Assembly: GCA_965247295.1 (NCBI GenBank)
Contig: CBDFGQ010000004.1
Location: 186,001-250,000, forward strand
DNA length: 64,000 nucleotides
Reading direction: 5' to 3'
Origin: CBDFGQ01 sp965247295
GTDB taxonomy: Bacteria; Chloroflexota; Dehalococcoidia; Lucifugimonadales; JAGWBF01
The position numbers were made by a program, and so were the translations under genes. A model generated the notes under the pieces. The model saw only the letters and a list, made by a program, of their open reading frames with translations, was not told the origin of the DNA and made no database searches. Below, piece after piece: positions 52,679 to 61,182 of this stretch. Each line of letters begins with the position of its first letter. Position 1 is the first letter of the stretch.

Positions 52679-54625
52679 ATGGCCACCCTACACAAGTCCA
52701 GCCAGGTCCGTTCATCGCATACCGCAGGCAGTCATCCCCTCGATCCCCTGACTGCAGCCGAGATCGAGGCTGCGGTAGCCATACTACTGGCCCAGCGCAG
52801 CCTCGGCGAAAGGGTCCGCTACGAGTCCATCGTCCTGAACGAGCCGCCAAAAGACCTGGTCCTGGACTTTAAGGAGGGGGATGAGATCGGCCGGGAGGCG
52901 TTCTTAGTTACGTTTGACAACGATACCGGAGCCACTTACGAGGCCGTGGTCTCCTTGAGTGGTGGGAACGTAAAGTCATGGAAGCACATTCCCGATGTGC
53001 AGCCTAGAATAACGATGGAGGAGTTTTATGAGTGTGAGCTTGCCGTAAAGAAGAGCCCCGAGTTTAAGGCCGCTATCGAGAAACGAGGGATCAAGGACGT
53101 CGACCTGGTAATGGTTGATCCGTGGTCCGCCGGTAACTTTGGGATCGAAGAGGAGAGGGGAGTACGTCTGTCCTTCGCTCGCTGTTGGGTCCGCTCCAAC
53201 CCGACCGACAACGGCTATGCTCGCCCCATCGAAGGGGTTATTCCCGTGGTCGACCTGAACAAGATGGAGGTCATCAGAGTAGAGGACCATGGCGTGGTCC
53301 CATTGCCGCCTAATCCCGGCAACTATGCCGCGGAGTACGTGAAGGAGTATCGTACCGACCTCAAGCCGCTGGACATCGTTCAGCCCGAAGGCCCCAGCTT
53401 CAAGGTCGAGGGGAACGAGGTATCCTGGCAGAAGTGGAACCTTCGGGTGGGCTTCACCGGCCGGGAGGGCCTGGTTCTTCACACCATCAGCTACGAAGAC
53501 CAGGGACGGAAGCGGCCAGTTGTTTACCGGGCTTCCCTGAGCGACATGGTGGTGCCCTACGGGGACCCCAGCGCCCGCAATTTCCGCAAGAACGCCTTTG
53601 ACGTCGGGGAGTACGGCATCGGCAACCTGGCCAACTCCTTGACCCTCGGGTGCGACTGCCTGGGACAGATACACTACTTCGATGCCGTCGTGAATGACAG
53701 CCGGGGCGGTGCAGTGCAGATACCCAACGCAGTCTGCTTGCATGAGGAGGACTTCGGCATCCTGTGGAAGCACGTGGACTGGCGCACCGGGCAGACCGAG
53801 GTCCGCCGTTCGCGGCGTCTCGTTGTATCTACCATCGCCACCGTCGGCAACTACGAGTACGGATTTTTCTGGTACTTCTACCAGGACGGCACCATCGAGT
53901 TTCAGGTAAAGCTGACGGGCATCGTGAACAATGCGGCGGTGGCCGCTGGAGAGGTCCCCAAGTACGGGACTCTGGTGGCTCCGCAGTTGGCTGCCCACAT
54001 TCACCAGCATTTCTTCAACCTTCGCCTGGACATGAGTGTGGACGGATTGAAGAACTCGGTATACGAGGTCAATACCAAGGCCGAACCGCAAGGGCCTGAC
54101 AACCTGCAGGGGAACGCCTTTTTCGCTGAGTCCACCCTCCTGGCGACGGAGTCCCAGGCCCAGCGTATCGTCGACCCCATGGCGGGCCGGTACTGGCTAA
54201 TCGCCAACCCGTCGGTGCACAACTATGTGGGGCAGCCGGTGGCCTACAAGCTAGTCCCAGGAGAGAATATCCTGCCCTTCGCACAACCCGAGGCCAGCGT
54301 CTCCAAGCGAGCCGGTTTCATGCGGAAGCACCTGTGGGTTACCCCTTACAGTCCCGATGAGATGGGCGCCGCCGGCCCCTATCCTAATCAACACCCCGGC
54401 GGAGCGGGGCTGCCGGAATGGACGAGGGCCAACAGGGACATTGAAAACAGGGATATCGTCGTCTGGTATACCTTCGGCCATCACCACGTTCCCCGAACTG
54501 AGGACTGGCCGGTCATGCCGGTCATGTACACCGGATTTAGCCTCAAGCCGGTGGGGTTCTTCGATCGGAACCCGGCTCTGGACGTACCGCCCTCCGCCCA
54601 TCACAACGGACACTGCGACACTTGA
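52679..54625 (+). CDS. Copper amine oxidase (primary-amine oxidase)
   Basis: Oxidatively deaminates primary amines to aldehydes, ammonia and H2O2 using copper and a self-made topaquinone. The N-terminus from ATG 52679 (after GAGGAGG) has no signal peptide; 648 residues. The topaquinone precursor is Tyr392 in the VGNYEYG motif, and the catalytic base Asp is in NAFDVGEYG. Copper His ligands are in AAHIHQHFF and, near the C-terminus, in FGHHHVPRTEDWPVMP. Lack of export is unusual for bacterial enzymes but seen in Arthrobacter types. It probably cooperates with the amidase upstream in releasing ammonia. Confidence 0.94.
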   Translation: MATLHKSSQVRSSHTAGSHPLDPLTAAEIEAAVAILLAQRSLGERVRYESIVLNEPPKDLVLDFKEGDEIGREAFLVTFDNDTGATYEAVVSLSGGNVKSWKHIPDVQPRITMEEFYECELAVKKSPEFKAAIEKRGIKDVDLVMVDPWSAGNFGIEEERGVRLSFARCWVRSNPTDNGYARPIEGVIPVVDLNKMEVIRVEDHGVVPLPPNPGNYAAEYVKEYRTDLKPLDIVQPEGPSFKVEGNEVSWQKWNLRVGFTGREGLVLHTISYEDQGRKRPVVYRASLSDMVVPYGDPSARNFRKNAFDVGEYGIGNLANSLTLGCDCLGQIHYFDAVVNDSRGGAVQIPNAVCLHEEDFGILWKHVDWRTGQTEVRRSRRLVVSTIATVGNYEYGFFWYFYQDGTIEFQVKLTGIVNNAAVAAGEVPKYGTLVAPQLAAHIHQHFFNLRLDMSVDGLKNSVYEVNTKAEPQGPDNLQGNAFFAESTLLATESQAQRIVDPMAGRYWLIANPSVHNYVGQPVAYKLVPGENILPFAQPEASVSKRAGFMRKHLWVTPYSPDEMGAAGPYPNQHPGGAGLPEWTRANRDIENRDIVVWYTFGHHHVPRTEDWPVMPVMYTGFSLKPVGFFDRNPALDVPPSAHHNGHCDT

Positions 54626-54652
54626 GGGTGACCCGCCGGTAGGCTACCTGAC

Positions 54653-54820
54653 CTACTGCCCACGCTGGAATACGGCGAGAACATTGTGGAGGGCCTTTAT
54701 GTCGGTGGTGGTGTCCCCCTCCACCACCAGGATGTCAGCCTCTTTGGCCGGCTCCAGGGTCCCCACGATATCCGAGAGGCCTATTGCTCCGGCGACCTCC
54801 CTGGTGGCTGCCTGGAATGG
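54653..54820 (-). pseudogene. 3' fragment of an amidohydrolase gene (duplicate of 55690-56952)
   Basis: Encodes only the last ~54 residues of an amidohydrolase: AATREVAGAIGLSD, TLEPAKEADILVVEGD, DIKALHNVLAVF. The DNA is clearly homologous to the 3' end of the intact amidohydrolase gene at 55690, with scattered substitutions. The rest of the gene is missing. It is a relic of a duplication flanking the ureidoglycolate lyase gene. Confidence 0.85.
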
Positions 54821-54885
54821 CGATGAAAAGGGATCAGAAGGGTGGTTCATAGCTGAAACCGTACTTCTGCTGGAGAGGTGACGGA

Positions 54886-54915
54886 TTGACAGGCGTCCTG
54901 AGGAGTCTGTACAGT
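54886..54915 (+). promoter_or_regulatory. Putative promoter of the ureidoglycolate lyase-like gene
   Basis: TTGACA (54886-54891), 18-nt spacer, TACAGT (54910-54915), about 95 bp before the ATG at 55009. Confidence 0.5.
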
Positions 54916-55008
54916 TTGGCGATTCCATTTCGGCCACGTTTCAAGGCCAGGGGCCAGCCGCAACGAGGAATCCCAGATAAGTCCACGATCCTATTGATGA
55001 GGTGAGCA

Positions 55009-55578
55009 ATGACTGATGTGCGTACCATAAAAATCGAGCCTCTGAGCACAGAAAGCTTCGAGCCATTCGGTGAAGTCGTGGGGGCAAGAAATAGTCCACC
55101 AGACTATCGAGGTGGGGCGGCCTCCTATGGTTGGGTGACAAATTTTGAGGCCAACGGCACGCCCAGGCTCACCATATCTACGGTTCCCTTCCAAGGTATG
55201 ACATTTACCCAGCTTGAGCGCCAGCTGAATGTCACCCAAACTTACATACCCCTGGGCGGGCCGCCAGCTGCCATAGCAGTTGCTCCACCCACGGACCCAC
55301 GTGATCCTGAGTCACTTCCTGACCCAGCGCAGGTACGAGCGTTCTTGATCGACGGAAGTCAGGGGTATCTCCTGAAAAGGGGCACCTGGCACACCCTCGG
55401 CAGATTCCCGCTGTATGGTTCGGCGTCAGTGTTCGCAATCATTGGTGAGGAGCGTACCTGGAATGCCTGTATAAAACATCACCTACCTCCCGGCTACCCA
55501 GAAAAAGATGGCTGGAAGTTGACGCAGGAGGTGGATTTAGAAGCTAGACTCGGAGTGTCATTCGCGATGGTCTTGTAG
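55009..55578 (+). CDS. Ureidoglycolate lyase family protein
   Basis: AllA-like cupin-fold enzyme of 189 residues; the characterised members split ureidoglycolate into glyoxylate and urea in purine (allantoin) breakdown. Family landmarks are IKIEPLSTESFEPFGEVV at the N-terminus, a TQTYIPLGG segment (usually SQ-x-FIPL), RAFLIDGSQGYLLKRGTWH, and a buried aromatic region. No other allantoin genes are adjacent, but amidohydrolases and an amine oxidase flank it, so a related ureido-type substrate is possible. Codon composition is slightly more AT-rich than its neighbours, and relic copies of an amidohydrolase lie on both sides, hinting at insertion or rearrangement. Confidence 0.85.
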   Translation: MTDVRTIKIEPLSTESFEPFGEVVGARNSPPDYRGGAASYGWVTNFEANGTPRLTISTVPFQGMTFTQLERQLNVTQTYIPLGGPPAAIAVAPPTDPRDPESLPDPAQVRAFLIDGSQGYLLKRGTWHTLGRFPLYGSASVFAIIGEERTWNACIKHHLPPGYPEKDGWKLTQEVDLEARLGVSFAMVL

Positions 55579-55689
55579 GCTCACCATGAGTGGCAATCTT
55601 CCGCTCGCCATGAGCCCGTCGAAGGGCGGACATGGTAGGCTAATAGTAACCTCGGGATAGCTCCTGTGCTGGCGCCAGATCTTGGAGTC

Positions 55690-56952
55690 CTATCTGACCT
55701 GCTCCCCGCCCTGGAATACGGCGAGAACATTGTGGAGGGCCTTTATGTCGCTGGTTGCGTCACCCTCCACCACCAGGATGTCAGCTTCCTTCGCCGGCTC
55801 CAGGGTCCCCACGGTATCCGAGAGGCCGATGGCACCGGCGGCCTCCCTGGTTGCGGCCTGGATGGCCCTTGTAGGCGAATACCCGCCCATCACCAGGCAC
55901 TCCAGCTCGTAGGCGAACCCGCCGAAGGGGTACCAGCCGAAGCCCGAGTCGGTGCCGGGAATCAGGGGCACGCCGATGTCCATTAGCTGGCGGACCTGCC
56001 CCATGCGGTTCTCCAATGCCTGCTCCGCCTTCCCCAGCTCCAGGCGCTCATTGCCGTAGGCCAGCACCGGGCTCTCCCCGGTCCGCTCCGCCATCTCCTG
56101 GAGCAACTGGATCCGTACCCTTCCGACGTGGATGGTGGTGTTGATGCACCTGCCCTCTTGGGCGATCCTCTCGGCCACGTCGCGACGGAAGACCCAGCCC
56201 TGGTCCCGCTCCTGGAACCCGCCGTGGATGGTCATGTCCACGCCGGCGTCCAGCCCCTGGATGATAGTCTCGGTGAGGCGGCTGTGGGCGCCCACCAGAA
56301 GTCCGAACCTGTGGGCTTCGTCGCACATGGCCGTGAGCTCCTCAAGGGTCCAGGCAGGCCGGTAAGGGACGCTGGACCGGGTGCTGCCTCCGGTCACGGG
56401 CACCTTGATCCAGTCGGCTCCCCGCTTCACCAGCCGCCTCACGGCAGTCCTAACTCCATCCACACCGTCCGCCTCGGAGCCCATCTGCCACATGTGGCCA
56501 CCGGTGATGGTCACCGGGTTCCCAGAGAGGAGTAGCCTGGGTCCCTTGGCGAGACCCTGGCGGATCCCCTCCCGAAGGGAGAAGGAGGTATCGTGCTTGG
56601 CCCCCGTCTCCCGGATGGTGGTGACCCCCGACTCCAGGTGTATCTGCGCATTCCTCAGGGACCGTATAAGCAGAAGGTCGTCGGGCAGGGCCATCACGTC
56701 ATCGGTATGGGTGCCGTCTCCCATGTAATTGAAGTGGCAGTGCACGTCTATGAGGCCGGGCATCACCGTGCCCGTGGGATAGTCGAACTCCGCCGCCGGG
56801 GCGCCCCCCGGTGGCGAGACCTGGTGGGCCGGGCCCACCCGCAACACCCGGGAGCCTTCCACGAGGACCGCACCGTTCTCAACGGCAAGGTCTCCCCGCC
56901 CGTCTATCACGCGGGCCGCCTTGATTACCTTGTAGGGCGACTCGGATGCCAT
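55690..56952 (-). CDS. Amidohydrolase family protein (imidazolonepropionase/prolidase-like)
   Basis: Metal-dependent hydrolase of 420 residues. The N-terminal composite domain has VIDGRGDLAVENGAVLVEGSRV. Metal ligands: VMPGLIDVHCHFN (His-x-His), carboxylated-Lys region WIKVPVTGG, His in LVGAHSRLTE, His in MTIHGGFQ, and Asp in IPGTDSGFGWYPFGG. The C-terminus AAGAIGLSDTVGTLEPAKEADILVV closes the beta sandwich. Such enzymes cleave cyclic amides, dipeptides or related compounds; the substrate is unknown. A truncated duplicate of its 3' end lies 870 bp to the left, and an SDR gene precedes it on the same strand by 45 bp. Confidence 0.92.
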   Translation of the reverse strand: MASESPYKVIKAARVIDGRGDLAVENGAVLVEGSRVLRVGPAHQVSPPGGAPAAEFDYPTGTVMPGLIDVHCHFNYMGDGTHTDDVMALPDDLLLIRSLRNAQIHLESGVTTIRETGAKHDTSFSLREGIRQGLAKGPRLLLSGNPVTITGGHMWQMGSEADGVDGVRTAVRRLVKRGADWIKVPVTGGSTRSSVPYRPAWTLEELTAMCDEAHRFGLLVGAHSRLTETIIQGLDAGVDMTIHGGFQERDQGWVFRRDVAERIAQEGRCINTTIHVGRVRIQLLQEMAERTGESPVLAYGNERLELGKAEQALENRMGQVRQLMDIGVPLIPGTDSGFGWYPFGGFAYELECLVMGGYSPTRAIQAATREAAGAIGLSDTVGTLEPAKEADILVVEGDATSDIKALHNVLAVFQGGEQVR

Positions 56953-56997
56953 GGGAATCCCCCTTTATCAACTGGATGTTCTTTCGTGTCCTCTGTG

Positions 56998-57792
56998 TTA
57001 CTGGTACACGGCGCTCATGGAGCCGCCCCCGGCCGCCACCACCTCTCCAGTGACGCACGTCCCCTTGGGAGAGGCGAGGAAGCAGGCTAGGTAGCCGATC
57101 TCCATGGCGTCTATTATCCGGCGGATGGCGATATTCTCGGCGATGCGGCCCTCGATCTCTTCCGGGCTGACCCCCTGCTGGCGGCCCTGCTCCGCATATA
57201 GGGGCCCACTGCGCTCGGTACGGGTGGTGCCCGGGTGTATCAAGTTGACGGTAATGCCGTGGGGTCCGAGCAGCTCTGAGAGGGTCTTGGTGAGATGTAC
57301 GATGGCGGCGTTGCGCAGCCCGCTGATGGATCCTCCCTGGCGGGCCGAGGTGCCGCCTATATTTATTATGCGTCCCCATCCCTGGCGCCGCATGTACGGC
57401 GCCGCCGCCTTGGCACAACGAAAGTAGCCGAATACCTTGGTGTTCACGTCCTCCAGCAGTGCCTCTTCGCTGGCCTCCTCCAGGGGTCCCGTGACCAGGC
57501 CACCTGGCACGGCGGCGTTGTTGACCAGAATATCGATCCTGCCCAGGGCCTTATATGCCTCATCCATCATCCGCTCCACCGACTCCCGGCTGGTGGTGTC
57601 CCCCGGGACCGGCACGATCTTCCGGCCCGTTTCCTTGGCCAGCTCCCCTGCCGCCTCTTCCAGGGTCGTGGTGTTGCGGGCGCAGATGGCCACGTCTACC
57701 CCCTCCCTGGCCAGCTCCAGGGCGATGGCCTTACCTATTCCCCTGCTGCCGCCCGTCACGATAGCCGCCTTACCAGCCAGCTCTAAGTCCAT
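56998..57792 (-). CDS. Atypical SDR lacking the catalytic Tyr and Lys
   Basis: A 264-residue short-chain dehydrogenase fold from ATG 57792. NAD(P)-binding KAAIVTGGSRGIGKAIAL, a basic CARN after strand 2 suggesting NADP, ILVNNAA, and the C-terminal TGEVVAAGGG are normal. At the active site, however, the usual Y-x-x-x-K-A-A segment reads S-G-L-R-N-A-A: Tyr becomes Ser and Lys becomes Asn, with IINIGGTSA before it. It therefore probably lacks standard dehydrogenase activity or uses other residues. It is upstream of the amidohydrolase gene on the same strand. Confidence 0.88.
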   Translation of the reverse strand: MDLELAGKAAIVTGGSRGIGKAIALELAREGVDVAICARNTTTLEEAAGELAKETGRKIVPVPGDTTSRESVERMMDEAYKALGRIDILVNNAAVPGGLVTGPLEEASEEALLEDVNTKVFGYFRCAKAAAPYMRRQGWGRIINIGGTSARQGGSISGLRNAAIVHLTKTLSELLGPHGITVNLIHPGTTRTERSGPLYAEQGRQQGVSPEEIEGRIAENIAIRRIIDAMEIGYLACFLASPKGTCVTGEVVAAGGGSMSAVYQ

Positions 57793-58183
57793 AGGATTCA
57801 CTCCTTCGCACTTGAAGTCCTTGCCTCTCGAGGCCCGATACCTGGCATCGAGGTAGCGAGGGTGGTACAGAGAATCGCCGTCGTAGCCCCACGATTCTAA
57901 ACCCTGCCATGGGCCAGGTGCAACTGAACGCACAGATAGGGCCCGAGCCCTCTGTCAAGCGTCGCCACGGTTTCGTGGCCACCATTTTAGCCGGGGTCGA
58001 CTAGTAGCCTGTTAACCAAGATTCCGATCGATCTTGCCACCCCCACTCTGACTCTCCCCCATCGAGGGGGAGAGAACAAGCTTCTTTCCCCTTGATGGGG
58101 GAAGGTTGGGATGGGGGTGAAGGGCCACTGCGAATTAAAGTTGACTGAGTACCAGACCGCTCCAGGGTCGGAGTTCGAGGGGG
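57793..58183. repeat. Intergenic region with C/G-tract hairpin repeat
   Basis: 391 bp between two minus-strand genes. CTCTCCCCC (58052-58060) and GGGGGAGAG (58066-58074) form a perfect hairpin around ATCGA. A second, related unit CCCCTTGATGGGGG follows at about 58088-58101, then GGTTGGGATGGGGGTGAAGGG. A similar GGGAGAGGGGTTGGGGGCGAGGG lies at 62278-62301. These look like a dispersed non-coding repeat; the hairpins may also terminate the MFS transcript. Confidence 0.55.
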
Positions 58184-59449
58184 CTATTCCAGGCGACGCA
58201 CGCTAGGGAAGCTCCATGAGAGGAAAATGGCCAGGGCGAGTCCCGATATTCCCACCACGGTGACGGCAAAGGTGGCCCCCGTAAGCCCGACGAAAAGGCC
58301 GATGAGCAGGCTGGAGAAGATTACAAAGCCCTGCCCGTAGTTTTGGAGGCTGGTGATCCGGCCACGCAGGGTATCTGGCGCCAGGAGCTGTATCAGGGTG
58401 CCGTTGGCGCTGCGGAAATAGAACTGGGAAAAGGCCATCAGCCCTATTATCGTGATGGATGGTATGAGCCACTCAGACCGGGCGAATACAATAACGCAGA
58501 CCGAGCTCATGGCCACCGCGGCCAGGCACACGTTACCCTTCTTGAAGACAAATCCTACTGAGGCTACGATGAGGGCACCGATAAATCCGCCGAGGCCGGT
58601 GACGGCCAGGAAGTAGCCACCCACGTCGGCGCTTCTGTGGAAGACTTCGGCGGTAAATATGGGTAGCAGGAACCAGACAGGGTGCAGGAGCACGTTGGGG
58701 ACCAGACCCAGCACCATGAGGTTGAAGATCACCCGCTCACCTTTCCATATGTAGCCTATACCCTCCTTTAGATTGGCCAGAGGCGAGCTCTGGCCCGCCG
58801 TGGACACCTGGCCGTACGGAGTCTTCATGGGCAACAGGGCCAGTATCACGCTGGTGTAGAGGACGGCCTCTATGACGAAATTCCAGGTGAACCCGAGGGT
58901 GGCGATGAGGATGCCCCCAACGAAGGGGCCTATCATTCGGGTGCCTGGAATGGTCAGTACGTTGGTGGCGTAGGCGTTGATTATGGCCTGCCGGGGCACG
59001 GTGTTGGCGATCAGGGCCTGCTGCATGGGCATGGTGACCGTGCGGCACACGCCACTCACGAGCACGTAGACGTAGACGTGCCAGGACTCCTGGATGCGGC
59101 CCGAACCCTCCATCAGGGCGAAGGCCAGGGCGGCGAGTGCCATAAAGCCCTGGGTGGCCATGATAAGCTTGCGGCGGTCTACCCGGTCGCCCAGCACACC
59201 GGCCCAGGGACCGACCACCAGCACCGGAAGGGTAGTCAACCCTCCCACCGTGATGACCTGCAAGGCGGAGTAGTCGGAGTCGACCGTTAGCTCGCGTACC
59301 AGCCATCCCACCGTCAGGAGCTGTAGCCATTGGGCGGTGTTGGAGCAAAAGTTGCCGATCCACAGGTACCTGTAGTCTTTGTACGTAACCCATGAATCGA
59401 AGGTATGGAGGCGAGGCAGGCGCCTTCGCCCTGCTATGTTCCGAGCCAA
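58184..59449 (-). CDS. MFS transporter (MFS_3/EntS-like exporter type)
   Basis: Twelve-helix secondary transporter of 421 residues. FDSWVTYKDYRYLWIGNFCSNTAQWLQ matches the opening of the enterobactin-exporter-like group. The loop 2-3 signature is GVLGDRVDRRKLIM (G-x-x-x-D-R-x-x-R-R-K), and helices 4-5 carry the TVTMPMQQALIANTVPRQAIINAYA stretch common in this subfamily. The half-repeat in the C-terminal part is DTLRGRITSLQNYG. Drug or metabolite export is likely; cargo unknown. The gene is alone, with an intergenic repeat downstream. Confidence 0.9.
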   Translation of the reverse strand: MARNIAGRRRLPRLHTFDSWVTYKDYRYLWIGNFCSNTAQWLQLLTVGWLVRELTVDSDYSALQVITVGGLTTLPVLVVGPWAGVLGDRVDRRKLIMATQGFMALAALAFALMEGSGRIQESWHVYVYVLVSGVCRTVTMPMQQALIANTVPRQAIINAYATNVLTIPGTRMIGPFVGGILIATLGFTWNFVIEAVLYTSVILALLPMKTPYGQVSTAGQSSPLANLKEGIGYIWKGERVIFNLMVLGLVPNVLLHPVWFLLPIFTAEVFHRSADVGGYFLAVTGLGGFIGALIVASVGFVFKKGNVCLAAVAMSSVCVIVFARSEWLIPSITIIGLMAFSQFYFRSANGTLIQLLAPDTLRGRITSLQNYGQGFVIFSSLLIGLFVGLTGATFAVTVVGISGLALAIFLSWSFPSVRRLE

Positions 59450-59519
59450 TCTATAAGCTTCCCAGGTACGTCATGTCGCCGCGCAGAAGGTGGCAGGGGC
59501 AACCTGCACATCGGGGTAG

Positions 59520-59930
59520 CTACACCTTGATGGCGTCAAAGATATCGGTGTTACTCACGATACCGACGATCTGCGTGCCATCAAACACGGGCGCCCTCCT
59601 GATGCCGGTGTTGTGGAGAAGCCGGGCACAGTACTTCAGCGCGAGACCCGGGGAGATCATGATCACGGGCTTGGTCATAATCTCAAAGACCTTGACCTCC
59701 TGGGGGTCTTTCCCAGGGTCTACCATCTTATTGACCACGTCCTTGCGGGTTATGATACCCCAGGCATCTTCATGGGTCCGTCGGTCAACGACCAGGCTAG
59801 AAACTACTTCGGCCCTCATCAACTTTATGGCATCCGACACAGTCGCGTTGCCGTCGACCAGCACCACCTCCGTGGTCATAACATCGGCGACGGTGGCAAA
59901 CCTTACGTCGGGGAGTGCCCTGTTCATCAT
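59520..59930 (-). CDS. CBS-domain pair protein
   Basis: A 136-residue protein made of two CBS motifs (a Bateman module) that usually bind adenine nucleotides or SAM. First motif: VADVMTTEVVLVDGNATVSDAIKLM, SLVVDRRTHEDAWGIITRKDVV. Second: IMTKPVIMISPGLALKYCARLL, GIRRAPVFDGTQIVGIVSNTDIF. There is no attached enzyme domain, so it acts as a stand-alone sensor for an unknown partner. The start ATG 59930 follows GAGGAAGG. It sits between an MFS gene and luciferase-like monooxygenase genes on the same strand. Confidence 0.93.
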   Translation of the reverse strand: MMNRALPDVRFATVADVMTTEVVLVDGNATVSDAIKLMRAEVVSSLVVDRRTHEDAWGIITRKDVVNKMVDPGKDPQEVKVFEIMTKPVIMISPGLALKYCARLLHNTGIRRAPVFDGTQIVGIVSNTDIFDAIKV

Positions 59931-59960
59931 TTTACCTTCCTCCTCCTAAGATAGCTCCGG

Positions 59961-61118
59961 CTACTCATACGGTTGAAGCACGATGTCGTGCAGAGCGGGT
60001 ATGACCTCCTGCCCCAACAGCTGAATGGAACGCATTACGTCTTTGTGGGGTATGTTTCCGTCGCCGCCGATGAGGATTAGATAACCGGGGTTGAGTTGCT
60101 CTATGGTTTCGGTCAGCCTTCTGGTGACCGTTTCGGGACTGCCAACTATAATTGCGCCGACTTCCTGAAGCTGGTCGTAATCCATTCGCGATCCAGGGCC
60201 CCCAGCCCGGCGGCTGCTCATCGCGCTCGCTACGCGGGACTGGTACCCGGGAGGGTCGATGTGCTCTATGGGTCCCCTCATGCGGTGGTCGACGTTCCAC
60301 AAAAAGCCGCGGCCAATCTCACGGGCCTTTTCGTCGGTGTCGGCCACCACTGCCCGGAGCTGGTACCCGAAATGCTCCGGTCCGGGCTTGAATCCAACTT
60401 CGTTAGCCGTATCTATGTAAATTTGCTTCAGCTCTCGCGTCAGGTCCATCAGCGCACCCAGGTTCACGTAGGTATAGCGATGGCTGGCGGCCCAAATCAC
60501 GCTCTCTGGGCTACTCCCCCCGGGAAACCATATCGGAGGATGGGGTTTCTGCATGGGTAGTACCCACGGGTTTACCACTCGATGGTGGTAATATTTGCCC
60601 TCCCAGCGGAACGGGCCGGGCGTGGTCCAGCACTTCATTATCAGGTCGTGGGCCTCCTCAAACCGCTCTCGGTTCTCGGTCGGGTCTATGCCCGCCTGGA
60701 GGGTTTCCACCGCACCTCCCCGCACAAACCCAGACACAAGCCGCCCACCTGAGTAGCAGTCCAGCATGGCCAACTCTTCAGCCATCCTCACGGGGTCGTT
60801 TATGGGGATGATGTTCCCCAGGATGGCGATCCTGGCCTTCTTGGTGACCCTGCTGATGACCGCGGCGTCGAGATTAGCCGAGGGTTTCATGTTCCACCAG
60901 GAGGCATGATGCTCGTTGGTCATGATCCCGTCGACGCCTACCTCATCGGCGAAGGCATATTGCTCATGATACTCGTTGTATAGCACGTGGGCCTTCTCCG
61001 GGTCGAAAAAGGTGTTGGGGAAGTCGAGACGGCCCGACTTGTATTTCTCAAGGTCCCCTTGCCGCACGTGGGTGTAGGACTGCTGGGAGTGAAAGTAGAC
61101 CTCGACTTTATCCTGCAT
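59961..61118 (-). CDS. LLM-class flavin-dependent monooxygenase
   Basis: Luciferase-like TIM-barrel oxidoreductase of 385 residues using reduced FMN or F420. Typical segments are EYHEQYAFADEVGVDGIMTNEHH, ILGNIIPINDPVRMAEELAMLD, GRLVSGFVRGGA, PIWFPGGSSPESV and VGSPETVTRRL. The HH pair and the IPINDP loop resemble the alkanal monooxygenase-like group used to open recalcitrant organic compounds. Paired with a second, different member upstream on the same strand; SAR202-type Chloroflexota carry large expansions of this family. Substrate unknown. Confidence 0.92.
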   Translation of the reverse strand: MQDKVEVYFHSQQSYTHVRQGDLEKYKSGRLDFPNTFFDPEKAHVLYNEYHEQYAFADEVGVDGIMTNEHHASWWNMKPSANLDAAVISRVTKKARIAILGNIIPINDPVRMAEELAMLDCYSGGRLVSGFVRGGAVETLQAGIDPTENRERFEEAHDLIMKCWTTPGPFRWEGKYYHHRVVNPWVLPMQKPHPPIWFPGGSSPESVIWAASHRYTYVNLGALMDLTRELKQIYIDTANEVGFKPGPEHFGYQLRAVVADTDEKAREIGRGFLWNVDHRMRGPIEHIDPPGYQSRVASAMSSRRAGGPGSRMDYDQLQEVGAIIVGSPETVTRRLTETIEQLNPGYLILIGGDGNIPHKDVMRSIQLLGQEVIPALHDIVLQPYE

Positions 61119-61182
61119 GGATGCCTCCTCGGTTTTGGGTCAGCTTAGGGCGGCAATCTCTGGTACGGAATTCCACCCAACG

